A stretch of DNA of 28,910 nt, taken from positions 1 to 28,910 of the forward strand of contig JADJUS010000009.1 in NCBI GenBank assembly GCA_016716905.1. Direction: 5' to 3'. Shown here one piece after another: positions 8,668-19,723 of the stretch (its first letter is position 1; each line of letters opens with the position of its first letter). A program made the position numbers and the translations under genes. The DNA is from Acidobacteriota bacterium (lineage in GTDB: Bacteria; Acidobacteriota; Vicinamibacteria; Vicinamibacterales; SCN-69-37). The notes under the pieces are model-generated. The model did no database searches and was not told where the DNA came from. It was given only the letters and a program-made list of their open reading frames with translations.

Positions 8668-11049
8668 CGCCAGGTTGGGATTCACTCTGGCGGCGCGCCA
8701 CGCGGGCACCAGGGTGGCGAGGAGAATCGCTGCGGCCACACCCGCAGCCGCGACCAGGAGCGACGCCGGATCCCACGGGTGAACGCCAAGCAGCAACGAC
8801 CCCAGCCAGTGGTTCGTCCACAGCGCAAGGATGAGCCCCAGGCCGATGCCGACAGCCGCGATGCCGGCACCTTCGGCCAGCACCGTCTGGACCAGTTGCC
8901 GCCGCATGGCCCCAAGCGCCGCACGGATGGCCCACTCGCGCGACCGCTGCGCCGTTCGGTACGCCATCACACCGTACACGCCCGTCATCGACAGCAGCAA
9001 ACCAAGTACGCCGAGTGCGAAGGCCAGGACCGCCATGGCGCGGTATTCACGCGTGGCATAACGGAAGTAGTCATCCATCGCCACCATGCGTCGCGGCTCA
9101 AGCTGTGGGTCCACTTCCATCAAGGCCTCGCGGACAGTCGCGGGCTGCACGACCGCACCCAGGCTGGGCAGGATGAGGAATGTGGTCTCACCAGCCGGCG
9201 TGTCCCAAAACGACTCGTAGAAGTACGGCTCTGCGGGTTCCCCGATGCCGCTCACGGCCGCGTCCTGGGCAACGCCGACGACGCGGTGCGCGGGCTGATC
9301 GGCCCCACCCGGGTGGACGATGGCGCCGACCGCACCTCGCCCCCGGAAGTACCGCTGCGCGAACGCCTCATTCACGACCACTGCCGGCGCGCCGGTGCCG
9401 TGCAATTCGTCCTCGGCGAACGGGCGGCCGCTGACGATTCGTGTGCCCATCAGCGCGAAGTAGTTGGCGCTGACGGCATTGCCCTTGATGACCGGAAGGT
9501 CATCTTCAGAGGCGTCACGGGTCTCCGGAATCCACATCGCCCTGGCTCGCCCGCCCACTGAGAGCGAGAGGGGCGCACGAATGGCTACGGCCACGTCCGC
9601 CACGCCCGGCAGCGCCCGCAGCCTGAGCAGCGCGGCATCACCCATCGTACGCGAGAGTTCGGTGGGCACCCACGCGGTGAGTACCGGACGCCGGGTCAGG
9701 CCGAAGTCGCCTTCCCTGGCGGCCCACAGGCTGCGCGCCAGAACGCCCGCGGCTGCGAGCAGGACAAACGCACAGGCCACCTGCGTCACCACGAGCAGGT
9801 GGCCGCGGCTCCGGCGATGCAGTTCGGTTGCGCCGCGTCCGGTGATACCGACGAAGTCTGACCGCAGCGTGATCCAGGCCGGGCCGAGCGTGAACAACAT
9901 CGTCGTAATGATCGCCACTCCCAGGGTTGCGACCACCACCCGTCCGTCGAGCGTGATGAGCATGAAGTCGCGAAAGCCGGGCGCGGGCGTCAGGATCCTG
10001 GGAATGGTCCGGATGAGCGCTGTGCCGCTGAGCAGTCCGACCACCGCGCCTCCCGCGCCCATCCACGCGGCTTCAGCCAGCAAGGGCCCGAGCAACTTCC
10101 GGCGGGTTGCGCCGAGCGCGACACACACGGCGAGATCCTGTTGACGCGCCATGACGCGTGCCACCTGCAGCAGCGCGACATTGACGCATGTGATGAGCAC
10201 CACGGCGCCCACAAGAGCCAGCAATGCGATGGCATTTGCGCCGCCGGTCTCGAATCGATACGTGCTCTCGGAGACCACTCGGGTTCGTCGGGCGCCGGTA
10301 GGCTCCGGGTGCGCCTGCTCCATGTTGTTCACGGCTTGAAGAATCTCGGTGCTGGCGAGGCTCACAGAGACGCCGGCACGCCTGACGGCAAAGGCCTCCA
10401 GCCACCGCGATTTCCTGTCATCGAACTCACGTCGGCCGGCCAGTTGCACCCAGGTGGCTTGCGGCATCCACACGTCGCGATCGTTTGCGGCTTCCAGATC
10501 GCGGAACGACGCGGCCAGTACGCCCTGGATCGTGACCGCCACTTCGCCCGTGCCTCCAAGCCGGAGCGTGCGCCCAACCACGGCAGGGTCGCCACCGAAC
10601 CGGGTCTGCCAGTACTTGTGACCGAGAACCACGACTGGCGCAGTCTCGGGTGCCACGAAGAGCCGGCCGTGGGCCGCGCTCGCGCCGAGCGCCTGAAAGA
10701 AGTCATCCGATACGACGTTGACGAGCGCCAGGGCCGGTGTCCCGGAGGGGTCTTCAACGAGCGTGCCCCGGGAGCCCCGCACGACAAGCTGACTGGAAGC
10801 CACGGCCCGCTGCAGGTCGAGCACCTCAGGATAGGACCAACGGCCGTGTTGTTCGTTTTCGGAAACCGCGAAGACGCGCAGTAACCGGCTCGCGGCTGGG
10901 ACACCCGGGGGCCGGAACCACAAGCCGTCCACCACGCTGAGAATTGTGGCCTGCGCCCCAATCGCGAGGCCCAGCGTGAGAATGGCCGCGGCTGTGGCTG
11001 CCGGTTGCAACGCCAATCCCCTGAAACCGGCGCGGATGTTGCGAAGCAT
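8653..11049 (-). CDS. MacB/FtsX-type ABC permease, orphan (ADOP-like), intact
   Basis: This 798-residue protein has the arrangement of duplicated orphan permeases: an N-terminal transmembrane helix (residues of about 15-38), a MacB-like periplasmic domain (about 45-260), a first FtsX domain (about 270-420, with CVALGATRRKLLGPLLAEA), a second periplasmic domain (about 440-650), and a second FtsX domain (about 670-798, with RAALGAMRRQLVQTVLAEG). Unlike the broken copy at 1-2477 it lacks the MSWWRR-type N-terminal extension and has no PadR gene beside it. No ATPase is encoded nearby, so its partner, if any, is elsewhere. Members of this group are thought to export or relay signals across the inner membrane; the substrate is unknown. 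The start is ATG at 11049, with AGGAGG four bases upstream (11054-11059). Confidence 0.88.
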   Translation of the reverse strand: MLRNIRAGFRGLALQPAATAAAILTLGLAIGAQATILSVVDGLWFRPPGVPAASRLLRVFAVSENEQHGRWSYPEVLDLQRAVASSQLVVRGSRGTLVEDPSGTPALALVNVVSDDFFQALGASAAHGRLFVAPETAPVVVLGHKYWQTRFGGDPAVVGRTLRLGGTGEVAVTIQGVLAASFRDLEAANDRDVWMPQATWVQLAGRREFDDRKSRWLEAFAVRRAGVSVSLASTEILQAVNNMEQAHPEPTGARRTRVVSESTYRFETGGANAIALLALVGAVVLITCVNVALLQVARVMARQQDLAVCVALGATRRKLLGPLLAEAAWMGAGGAVVGLLSGTALIRTIPRILTPAPGFRDFMLITLDGRVVVATLGVAIITTMLFTLGPAWITLRSDFVGITGRGATELHRRSRGHLLVVTQVACAFVLLAAAGVLARSLWAAREGDFGLTRRPVLTAWVPTELSRTMGDAALLRLRALPGVADVAVAIRAPLSLSVGGRARAMWIPETRDASEDDLPVIKGNAVSANYFALMGTRIVSGRPFAEDELHGTGAPAVVVNEAFAQRYFRGRGAVGAIVHPGGADQPAHRVVGVAQDAAVSGIGEPAEPYFYESFWDTPAGETTFLILPSLGAVVQPATVREALMEVDPQLEPRRMVAMDDYFRYATREYRAMAVLAFALGVLGLLLSMTGVYGVMAYRTAQRSREWAIRAALGAMRRQLVQTVLAEGAGIAAVGIGLGLILALWTNHWLGSLLLGVHPWDPASLLVAAAGVAAAILLATLVPAWRAARVNPNLALRDA

Positions 11050-11247
11050 GAGCCCTCCTGAAGCGTACTTCTATGAATGCAAATTGGGGGCCGCACCGTA
11101 AAGTCGGAGTGCGGCGGAAGTGGCGTGATCGATCGCTGTGGGTCCGCGAACACTGGGAGAAAGTCCGCGTCCGGCGGAAAACCCACCCCGCGTACTGTTA
11201 CCATTCCACCGGTTTCCCGTCTCGAACGTCTTTTTGGAGGTCCAGTC
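11050..11247. promoter_or_regulatory. Divergent promoter region between permease and S9 peptidase
   Basis: About 200 bases separate two divergent starts. AGGAGG (minus strand, 11054-11059) serves the permease, and GGAGG (11236-11240) serves the peptidase ATG at 11248. The peptidase frame stays open upstream to 11077, but that extension lacks a signal peptide and a ribosome-binding site. No convincing -35/-10 pair was found. There is no repeat array here, unlike most other spacers. Confidence 0.4.
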
Positions 11248-14211
<2,964 letters not shown>

Positions 14212-14249
14212 GGGTCCAGGAGTCCCGGGGTCCTGGAGTCCCGGGGGCT
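14212..14249. repeat. GGAGTCC/GGGTCCT-type repeat filling a convergent spacer
   Basis: The whole 38-bp gap between two convergent stops is built from 7-8 nt units (GGGTCCA, GGAGTCC, GGGGTCC, TGGAGTCC). TCCAGGA at 14215-14221 pairs with TCCTGGA at 14231-14237 around CCCGGG, so the transcript could form a hairpin on either strand. It is related to the GGACTCT arrays elsewhere in the window, read on the other strand. Confidence 0.7.
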
Positions 14250-16187
14250 TCAGCGTCCCGCGCGAAGGTCGCGTGTGGCCCGGTCACCATCGCCGATGGT
14301 GACCGGGACACCCGATGCGACCAGTGCCTTGAGGAACTCCGCGTCGTTCTGCATGCCGGACTCGAAGTCTGTAACCAGGCCCACCACGTAATTACCGGGT
14401 GGCAGACTCACCGTATACCGGCCCGCCAGGTTCGCGCGCGTCGTCACCACCCGCCGGGATCCGGGCCGCCAGTGGTCGGGGTCACTGCTGGCCACGATGA
14501 CGGTGTACTCCGACGCATCGTAGTCGCTCCCTGCCGTGATCAGACCTGACAATTGCGAAGACCTGTCGGACACGAGGACCTGAATGCCCTGGATGTCTTC
14601 GTTTCCCGACACATCGAGATAGGTGTCGAGCAGTTCCGCGCCTCCGAGCCGCGCGGACCGCACCGGAAGCGATGCCGAGATGACGTAGCGGCCTGGCGGC
14701 ACGTCCTGAATGGTGAAGCGTCCGGATGGGTCAACCGGTGTTGTCGGGAGGGCACCCATCACCGGCGGCTCGCCTGGTGCATTCTGAATTCGAACCGTCA
14801 CGGTGGGTGGGGATGCCTGTTGGCGAGTCATGTCGACCGTCATTTGGCCAGAGACGCTCCGCCCAGGCCGCAGGTCCAGCGTGACTGGAACGGACATGTC
14901 GTCGGCCACGGTCACGGTCGTGCGCGCAGTCAACCTGGGCTGCGGTGTGCCGGCCGCCGCGATGCCTGAGGGTGACGGCGTGTTGGATTGAGTGATGAGG
15001 CTCGCGACAACAGTGTAGGTCCCCGGCTGAAGGTTCGAAATCGTGAAGCGCCCATCCGGGTTGACTGATGCGCCATTCGTCGATCCGGTGAAAGGTTCGC
15101 TGTACGACATGATCTGGACCCGGCTCGGCGCTCCCTGTGCCGCAGGCATGTTGGTGACCATTCCGGTGATCGTCGAAGCACGCAGTGGGCGCACCTGTAT
15201 GTCGATGCCGGCATGTTCATCGCCGCCCACTACACTCACCCGAGTGCCCGCGTCAGAGCTGATGGCGCTGGGCGCATAGGTCGGCAGGAATCCGGCCGGC
15301 TGCGTGATCGTCCGCTGCGCCGGGGCGGGGATGCGCACCATCGCCGGTTGCCCGGCGGTGCCCTGTTGCACCGCACCGCTCGCTACGGCGCGATCGATCT
15401 GGGCGGCCTCCTCGAGCGCCATGTCATTCTCGAAGTTCGTTTGCGGCTGGGCCGACACCGCATACGTGCCTGGCTGCAGGCCGTGCATACGATAGACGCC
15501 GCGGTCGTCGGTGGTCGTGGAGTTCTGCGCCTGCATACGCGGGCCATTCGCAGACGGCATCATTCGCCAGACCTGCACGCGCGAGTTCACGAGAGGCGCT
15601 CCGCTGTCGTCAAAGACCGCACCGGTCACGACACCACCCCGCACCATCTTGATGTCCAGTTCGATTTTTTGCCCGTCAACCACTTCGAACGGTCGCCCAG
15701 GGCCCGCCGGCTTGCGCTGACCGGCGGCGCCGTTCAGGTACGAGCGATGCGACACGGTGAGCTGGTATTTGCCGGCCGGGAGGTTGCGGAATACGAAGTT
15801 GCCCTGCGCGTCTGTGATGCCCGAACGGCCGGCATTTGTCATCTGGCCGCCGGAGATGTTTGTTGAAACGCCGGACGGCAAGGTCACCGACATGCCGACG
15901 GAAACGCCCCCAGACCGCCCCGGCCCGGTGCCGCCAGCGCTTGGAGGCTGCGAGCTCAGCGCCATGCCGAAAGCCGTCATGCCGGACAAATTCAGCCGGG
16001 CCTGGGCCACCGGCTGGCCGCTCTGCGCATCCACGATCCGTCCCACAATCGACGCGGTGCCCACGGGCACCTGCCGGGTGTTCGGTTGCGGCGTTGCGTC
16101 TCGCTGCTGACTCCGCACGCTCACCCCGGTGCCGACCAGACAGGCAAGCGCGGCGCCACACGTGACAACGCCAGTTCTCAGACGCAT
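14250..16187 (-). CDS. Secreted protein with repeated carboxypeptidase-regulatory-like (beta-sandwich) modules
   Basis: The 645-residue protein starts at ATG 16187, preceded by GGGAGG, and has a signal peptide (about residues 1-29). At least five modules share the pattern G-x-F/Y-x-hydrophobic...PPG-x-Y: GNFVFRNLPAGKYQLTV, GVYRMHGLQPGTYAVSA, GRFTISNLQPGTYTVVA, GRFTIQDVPPGRYVISA and GRYTVSLPPGNYVVGL. These match carboxypeptidase-regulatory-like or CNA-B-like domains, which are structural or binding beta-sandwiches with no catalytic site. No TonB-receptor barrel follows, so this is a free secreted or surface protein. It is in opposite orientation to both neighbours. The frame stays open upstream to 16433, but that part overlaps the sulfatase start and has no signal peptide. 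Its ligand is unknown. Confidence 0.85.
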   Translation of the reverse strand: MRLRTGVVTCGAALACLVGTGVSVRSQQRDATPQPNTRQVPVGTASIVGRIVDAQSGQPVAQARLNLSGMTAFGMALSSQPPSAGGTGPGRSGGVSVGMSVTLPSGVSTNISGGQMTNAGRSGITDAQGNFVFRNLPAGKYQLTVSHRSYLNGAAGQRKPAGPGRPFEVVDGQKIELDIKMVRGGVVTGAVFDDSGAPLVNSRVQVWRMMPSANGPRMQAQNSTTTDDRGVYRMHGLQPGTYAVSAQPQTNFENDMALEEAAQIDRAVASGAVQQGTAGQPAMVRIPAPAQRTITQPAGFLPTYAPSAISSDAGTRVSVVGGDEHAGIDIQVRPLRASTITGMVTNMPAAQGAPSRVQIMSYSEPFTGSTNGASVNPDGRFTISNLQPGTYTVVASLITQSNTPSPSGIAAAGTPQPRLTARTTVTVADDMSVPVTLDLRPGRSVSGQMTVDMTRQQASPPTVTVRIQNAPGEPPVMGALPTTPVDPSGRFTIQDVPPGRYVISASLPVRSARLGGAELLDTYLDVSGNEDIQGIQVLVSDRSSQLSGLITAGSDYDASEYTVIVASSDPDHWRPGSRRVVTTRANLAGRYTVSLPPGNYVVGLVTDFESGMQNDAEFLKALVASGVPVTIGDGDRATRDLRAGR

Positions 16188-16266
16188 CCGAACCTCCCGC
16201 AGTGGTTGGACACCGAGTGTAGCCGGAAAGTTGGGCGACCCCATGGCACAATGCCCGCCACCGGAC

Positions 16267-17607
16267 ATGAGCGGCCCCACCAGACGCGAGTTTCTCCAAT
16301 CGGCGCTTGCGGCCTCCACCCTGTTGGCCGCCGGGGGCGCGCTGGCCGGCTGCGGATGGCGCCGAGGGGGCCGTCGTCCCCACATCATCCTCGTCATGTG
16401 CGACGACCTCGGATACGGTGACGTCGGATTCACCGGCGCGACGGCCTACACGACGCCCCACATCGATCGCATCGCTCGAGAGGGCATGGTGTTGCGTCAG
16501 GCGTACTCTGCCGCGCCGGTGTGTTCACCGACGCGTGTGGCGCTGATGACCGGCCGCTACCCGGCCCGCGATCCTGCCGGCTTGCACGAACCGCTCACCA
16601 CGCACCCGATCGGACTGACGCCTTCCCCAACGACCTTGCCGCGTCTACTCAGGGACGCAGGCTACCGGACCGCGCTGGTGGGAAAGTGGCACCTTGGCAC
16701 GGCGCCTGATTACCATCCGCTGGAACACGGCTTCGACGAGTTCTACGGATTCCTCGGAGCCGGCGGCGACTACTTTACGAAAGAAGACTCGGAGTACAGG
16801 CGCCCGCTGTTTTTCGACAACCGCGAACCGGTCACCACCGACGGGTACATGACCGACTTGCTCACCGCGCGCGCGGAAAAAATCATCGCGACGCGCTCTG
16901 AGGCGCCGCTGTTTCTCAGCCTCCAATACAACGCGCCTCACTGGCCATGGCAAGGCCCTGCCGATCACCGTCGTCCTTCCGTGGACGACTGGAAGGCCGG
17001 AGGCTCGCCAGAAGTATTTGCCGCGATGATGCGGAGTCTTGATGACGGCGTGGGCCGGGTGCTGGCGGCGCTTGACGCCGCGGGAATGTCGAATGACACC
17101 TTACTCGTGTTCACGAGCGACAACGGCGGCGAGCGGTTTTCGCATATGGGCCCGTTCAGCCACGCAAAGATGACCGTGGGTGAAGGAGGGCTGCGCGTCG
17201 CAACCGCCGTGCGCTGGCCTGCGCGGATTGCCGCAGCCAGCCACTCGGATCAGGTTGCGGTGACGATGGATTGGACCGCGACGTTTGCTGCGTTGGCCGC
17301 CGCACCGGCTTTGCGGCCGCTCGACGGCATCAGCCTGCTGCCGGCGCTGGGCGGCGCGCCCTCGATACCGCGCACATTGTTCTGGCGCGTGACGCAGCGG
17401 CGCCAACAAAAGGCCGTGCGCCACGGTGACCTCAAATACGTGGAAAACGAGGAGGGAGCGCACCTCTTTGATTTGGCGGCGGACCCTGGTGAGCGCACCA
17501 ACCTGATCGGGGCAAATGCCGACGCCGCCACCGATCTCCGAGGCCGACTGGCCACATGGGAGTCTCAGATGCTGCCGCCCGCGCCGCTCGAAGAGCGCTA
17601 CCGGTAA
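16267..17607 (+). CDS. Tat-exported sulfatase lipoprotein (formylglycine type)
   Basis: The 446-residue protein has a twin-arginine signal (TRREFLQSALAASTLL) that ends in a lipobox (ALAGC, Cys29), so it is probably exported folded and lipid-anchored. The sulfatase core follows: VMCDDLGYGD with metal ligands Asp46 and Asp47, then the CSPTR motif whose Cys86 is converted to formylglycine, TGRYP, VGKWHLG, and SDNGGE. It would hydrolyse sulfate esters, for example on sulfated polysaccharides. The formylglycine-generating enzyme is not encoded here. The ATG at 16267 is used because the Tat motif starts at once; an upstream ATG at 16243 in frame would add eight residues. The region between this start and the divergent gene (16188-16266) shows no clear promoter. 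Confidence 0.9.
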   Translation: MSGPTRREFLQSALAASTLLAAGGALAGCGWRRGGRRPHIILVMCDDLGYGDVGFTGATAYTTPHIDRIAREGMVLRQAYSAAPVCSPTRVALMTGRYPARDPAGLHEPLTTHPIGLTPSPTTLPRLLRDAGYRTALVGKWHLGTAPDYHPLEHGFDEFYGFLGAGGDYFTKEDSEYRRPLFFDNREPVTTDGYMTDLLTARAEKIIATRSEAPLFLSLQYNAPHWPWQGPADHRRPSVDDWKAGGSPEVFAAMMRSLDDGVGRVLAALDAAGMSNDTLLVFTSDNGGERFSHMGPFSHAKMTVGEGGLRVATAVRWPARIAAASHSDQVAVTMDWTATFAALAAAPALRPLDGISLLPALGGAPSIPRTLFWRVTQRRQQKAVRHGDLKYVENEEGAHLFDLAADPGERTNLIGANADAATDLRGRLATWESQMLPPAPLEERYR

Positions 17608-17618
17608 GCAATCCTCCA

Positions 17619-17682
17619 CGTAGCGCGGCCTGGGTCTCAAGGCCGCGAACACCCGCGCGCTTGAGGACCAGCGCGCGCTACG
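17619..17682. repeat. 64-bp imperfect palindromic element between convergent genes
   Basis: The ends CGTAGCGCG and CGCGCTACG are perfect 9-bp inverted repeats. Inside, GCGGCCT/AGGCCGC and CGCGCGC/GCGCGCG form two smaller hairpins. The middles (GGTCTCAAG and CTTGAGGACC) are also near-complementary, so the element can fold as one long stem or as a cruciform with two arms. It fills most of the 86-bp gap between the sulfatase stop and the stop of the barrel gene. No T-run is present. It may act as a two-way terminator or be a mobile palindromic repeat. Confidence 0.65.
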
Positions 17683-17693
17683 AAATGCCGCAG

Positions 17694-18992
17694 CTAGAAG
17701 AAGATGAAGTGCCCGCCGCCTCCGCCGAATCGGGGGTTCACGACGCTATTGAAGATGGAGCCGAAGCTGTAACTGATGCCAAAGCCGAGGTTATAGCTGT
17801 GCCCGGTGGCCAGTTGTCGCCGGCGCAGCAACACCTCTTCAGGTGTGGCCCCGCCTTTGCGCAGCGAGATCTGGTCGCGGATGCGATCGTAGCCGCCGTA
17901 CAGATTGAATGAAAATCCCTTGAACAGGCGAACGTCCGCGCTGGCGTACGTAGAAACGCGATGTCGCGCGGGCTCATTGAGGTGCTGCGAGACGGTGACG
18001 CTGGCGTACATGGAGCCCCAGGGCTGGCGCAAGCTGACTTGTGTGGCGAGAGAGTGGTCCGGCACCGTCTCTTTCAACTTGTCGAAGATCGTGGCGTCCT
18101 TGTAGTCGTAGTGACTGGCGCCGATGGTGTAAAGCGTAGTCAGGCTCCGTCGGGACGACTCGCTGTAGGGAAAGAAACTGAATTCCAGGCCGGGCGCCAC
18201 AGTGAAGACGCGGTCGCTGTTCGAGAAACTCGAGTGCGACACGGACGCGCGACCGCCGATGGACCACCTGGGTCCCAGGCTCTTCACGACGAGGGAGTTG
18301 ACGCTCCAGCTGTCCGATGTGCTTTCAATCTTTCCCCCGTCCTCTTCCCCGAGATCAAACACACTCTTGTTGTAGCTGCCGCTGGTGGAGAGGTTGATCT
18401 TCCACGCTTCGGTGGTGCGGTTGGCCGAGAAACTCATGCGGTACGAGCTGAAGTTTGCCGATTCCTCGCCATCGCGATTGCCGCTGAGGTTCGTGCGGAA
18501 GACCCAGTAGTTCCAGGGATCCTTCGCCGGCAGGGCAGCTTTCGCCTCGGTGGGTTTCACCCACTGCACGTCGAGCTGGGCACCCGCCGATGAGTCCACC
18601 GCATAGGAGGCCACGCCGAGTTTGAAGATGCGGGTGAATTCCTTGCGGCGTTCGTCGCTCGTGGCCGTTTGCGCCGTGTTGAACGTCAGTGTCCGATCGA
18701 CTTTGTCGAAGCGTCCCAGGCCGATGAATTTCGCGGTCCATGCCGTGCCACCGCCGCCTGTGCTCTGAGTGGTGACCAGCAGGTGAAGGTCCGCAACCGC
18801 ACGGTCTCGAACATAGTCAACAAACTGAACGTTCTGCCTGAGTGCATCCGTGTCGCACTCATAGCAGTCGACAAAGACCCGGAGTAACTGTGGCTGGGTG
18901 GGCGAAGGCTCGGCGGTCTGCGCGCGCGCAGGAATGGCGAGGGCACTGCAGATAAGGCACAGCAGCGCCAGAAGCGTGGATCGGGTTGTCAT
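17694..18992 (-). CDS. Outer-membrane beta-barrel protein with CxxC-containing N-terminal domain
   Basis: The 432-residue protein has a signal peptide (about residues 1-24, ending IPARAQ). A soluble domain (about 30-145) contains DCYECD, FVDYVRDR and LLVTTQSTGGGG. From about residue 160 on, alternating hydrophobic/polar strands rich in Tyr, Ser and Phe (YRMSFSANRTTEAWKINLS, YNLGFGISYSFGS) indicate an 8-12 strand barrel. The last residues are FIFF, a typical outer-membrane C-terminal signature. I recognise the N-terminal pattern as a conserved but unnamed one in Gram-negative bacteria. The Cys pair may form a disulfide in the periplasm. A transport or structural role is possible; the function is unknown. 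It stands alone between two spacers. Confidence 0.78.
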   Translation of the reverse strand: MTTRSTLLALLCLICSALAIPARAQTAEPSPTQPQLLRVFVDCYECDTDALRQNVQFVDYVRDRAVADLHLLVTTQSTGGGGTAWTAKFIGLGRFDKVDRTLTFNTAQTATSDERRKEFTRIFKLGVASYAVDSSAGAQLDVQWVKPTEAKAALPAKDPWNYWVFRTNLSGNRDGEESANFSSYRMSFSANRTTEAWKINLSTSGSYNKSVFDLGEEDGGKIESTSDSWSVNSLVVKSLGPRWSIGGRASVSHSSFSNSDRVFTVAPGLEFSFFPYSESSRRSLTTLYTIGASHYDYKDATIFDKLKETVPDHSLATQVSLRQPWGSMYASVTVSQHLNEPARHRVSTYASADVRLFKGFSFNLYGGYDRIRDQISLRKGGATPEEVLLRRRQLATGHSYNLGFGISYSFGSIFNSVVNPRFGGGGGHFIFF

Positions 18993-19035
18993 TGATGGGG
19001 ATTAGACGCGTACGCCCATCCCCGGTTTGGTAGTG

Positions 19036-19062
19036 ACCGATACCGAACGATTCGGGGTCGGT
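19036..19062 (-). terminator. Weak hairpin downstream of the small SH3-like gene
   Basis: ACCGA/TCGGT and CCGAA/TTCGG form two short stems with a two-base internal loop around CGA. The hairpin starts 11 bases after the stop of the minus-strand gene ending at 19073. No T-run follows on that strand, so termination is uncertain. Confidence 0.3.
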
Positions 19063-19072
19063 CTACTGATGG

Positions 19073-19300
19073 CTAGGCTTCTGCGGCCTTGGTCGCTTTG
19101 GTGGCCTTCTTGCGGCGGGTGGCCTTGGCCTTCTCCGGCGCGGGTTCGCTCGAGGGGGCGAGCGCCACCATCGTGGTCACGAACCGCTTGAGGCCGTGGT
19201 TGTCGAAGTCGATCACTGTGTGATGCGTGTCGGCATCAGTGACCGTGCCCGGTCCGTAGTTTGGCTGTGACACTCGCGCGCCTTTTGAGTACACCTTCAC
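19073..19300 (-). CDS. Small SH3-like protein (DUF3553/UvrD-tail-like) with Lys/Ala-rich tail
   Basis: The 75-residue protein starts at GTG 19300, with GGAGG six bases upstream (minus strand, 19307-19311). Residues of about 7-45 (GARVSQPNYGPGTV, then TVIDFDNHGLKRFV) resemble the small beta-barrel of DUF3553 and of the C-terminus of UvrD-type helicases, which bind proteins or nucleic acid. The C-terminal third is rich in Lys and Ala (RRKKATKATKAAEA), like nucleic-acid-binding tails. It lies downstream of an RRM protein gene in the same direction, separated by a terminator-like hairpin. A nucleic-acid-associated role is inference. Confidence 0.7.
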   Translation of the reverse strand: MKVYSKGARVSQPNYGPGTVTDADTHHTVIDFDNHGLKRFVTTMVALAPSSEPAPEKAKATRRKKATKATKAAEA

Positions 19301-19329
19301 TGAGGACCTCCGGAAATCGCCTGCTGGGT

Positions 19330-19374
19330 CGTGCCTGAAAAACGAATGACCCGGTCGCCCATGGCGACCGGGTC
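19330..19374 (-). terminator. Rho-independent terminator of the RRM protein gene
   Basis: GACCCGGTCGCC (19348-19359) and its exact complement GGCGACCGGGTC (19363-19374) form a 12-bp stem with a CAT loop. On the minus strand the stem is followed by CGTTTTTC (near 19340), a short T-run. It lies 20 bases after the stop of the RNA-binding protein gene, so it probably ends that transcript. Confidence 0.75.
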
Positions 19375-19393
19375 CAGAATATGCCGCGTGGTC

Positions 19394-19723
19394 TTACCAG
19401 CGCGGTTCGCGACGACGATTGCCGCCGCCACCAGCGCCGCCGCCGTAGCCGCCGCCACCGCCGCCACCGAACTGGGGCTTCGGACGCGCTTCGTTCACGG
19501 CCAGGTTGCGGCCGCCCATCGGCTGCTCGTTGAACTGCTCAATGGCCTTCTGCGCATCCGCATCAGTCGCCATTTCGACGAACGCGAATCCGCGCGCACG
19601 GCCCGTGGCGTTGTCACGGACAACATTCACGGTGTCAACGGCACCAGCCTGGCTGAACAAGTCACGAAGCTCGTCTTCGGTGGTGGTGTAGGGGAGATTA
19701 CCGACGTCCAGTTTACGACCCAT
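19394..19723 (-). CDS. Single-RRM glycine-rich RNA-binding protein
   Basis: The 109-residue protein has one RRM fold (about residues 4-78): RNP2-like LDVGNL at residues 5-10, RNP1 RGFAFVEM at 44-51, and a Gly-rich tail of about 20 residues ending in RRREPRW. Such proteins resemble the cyanobacterial Rbp group and bind single-stranded RNA, often in cold or stress responses. The RNP2 position that normally holds Tyr or Phe is Asp6 here, which should weaken base stacking; both RNP1 aromatics (Phe46, Phe48) remain. The start is ATG 19723, preceded by AGGAGT. It has a long upstream non-coding region (see next entry) and a terminator, so it is probably a single-gene unit. Confidence 0.88.
   Translation of the reverse strand: MGRKLDVGNLPYTTTEDELRDLFSQAGAVDTVNVVRDNATGRARGFAFVEMATDADAQKAIEQFNEQPMGGRNLAVNEARPKPQFGGGGGGGYGGGAGGGGNRRREPRW

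Noticed and set aside
9464..10144. Plus-strand open frame of 226 residues
   Set aside because: It is antisense to an intact permease, with Ser/Arg/Pro-rich composition typical of shadow frames.
11077..11247. N-terminal extension of the intact S9 peptidase
   Set aside because: The extension has no ribosome-binding site, and the signal peptide begins at 11248 after GGAGG.
14281..14305. Perfect 12-bp-stem hairpin (CGGTCACCATCG and complement)
   Set aside because: It lies inside coding sequence (VTIGDGDRAT) well before the stop and has no T-run, so it is not called a terminator; one copy only.
16188..16433. N-terminal extension of the carboxypeptidase-regulatory-like protein
   Set aside because: It overlaps the sulfatase start on the other strand and would bury the signal peptide that begins at 16187.
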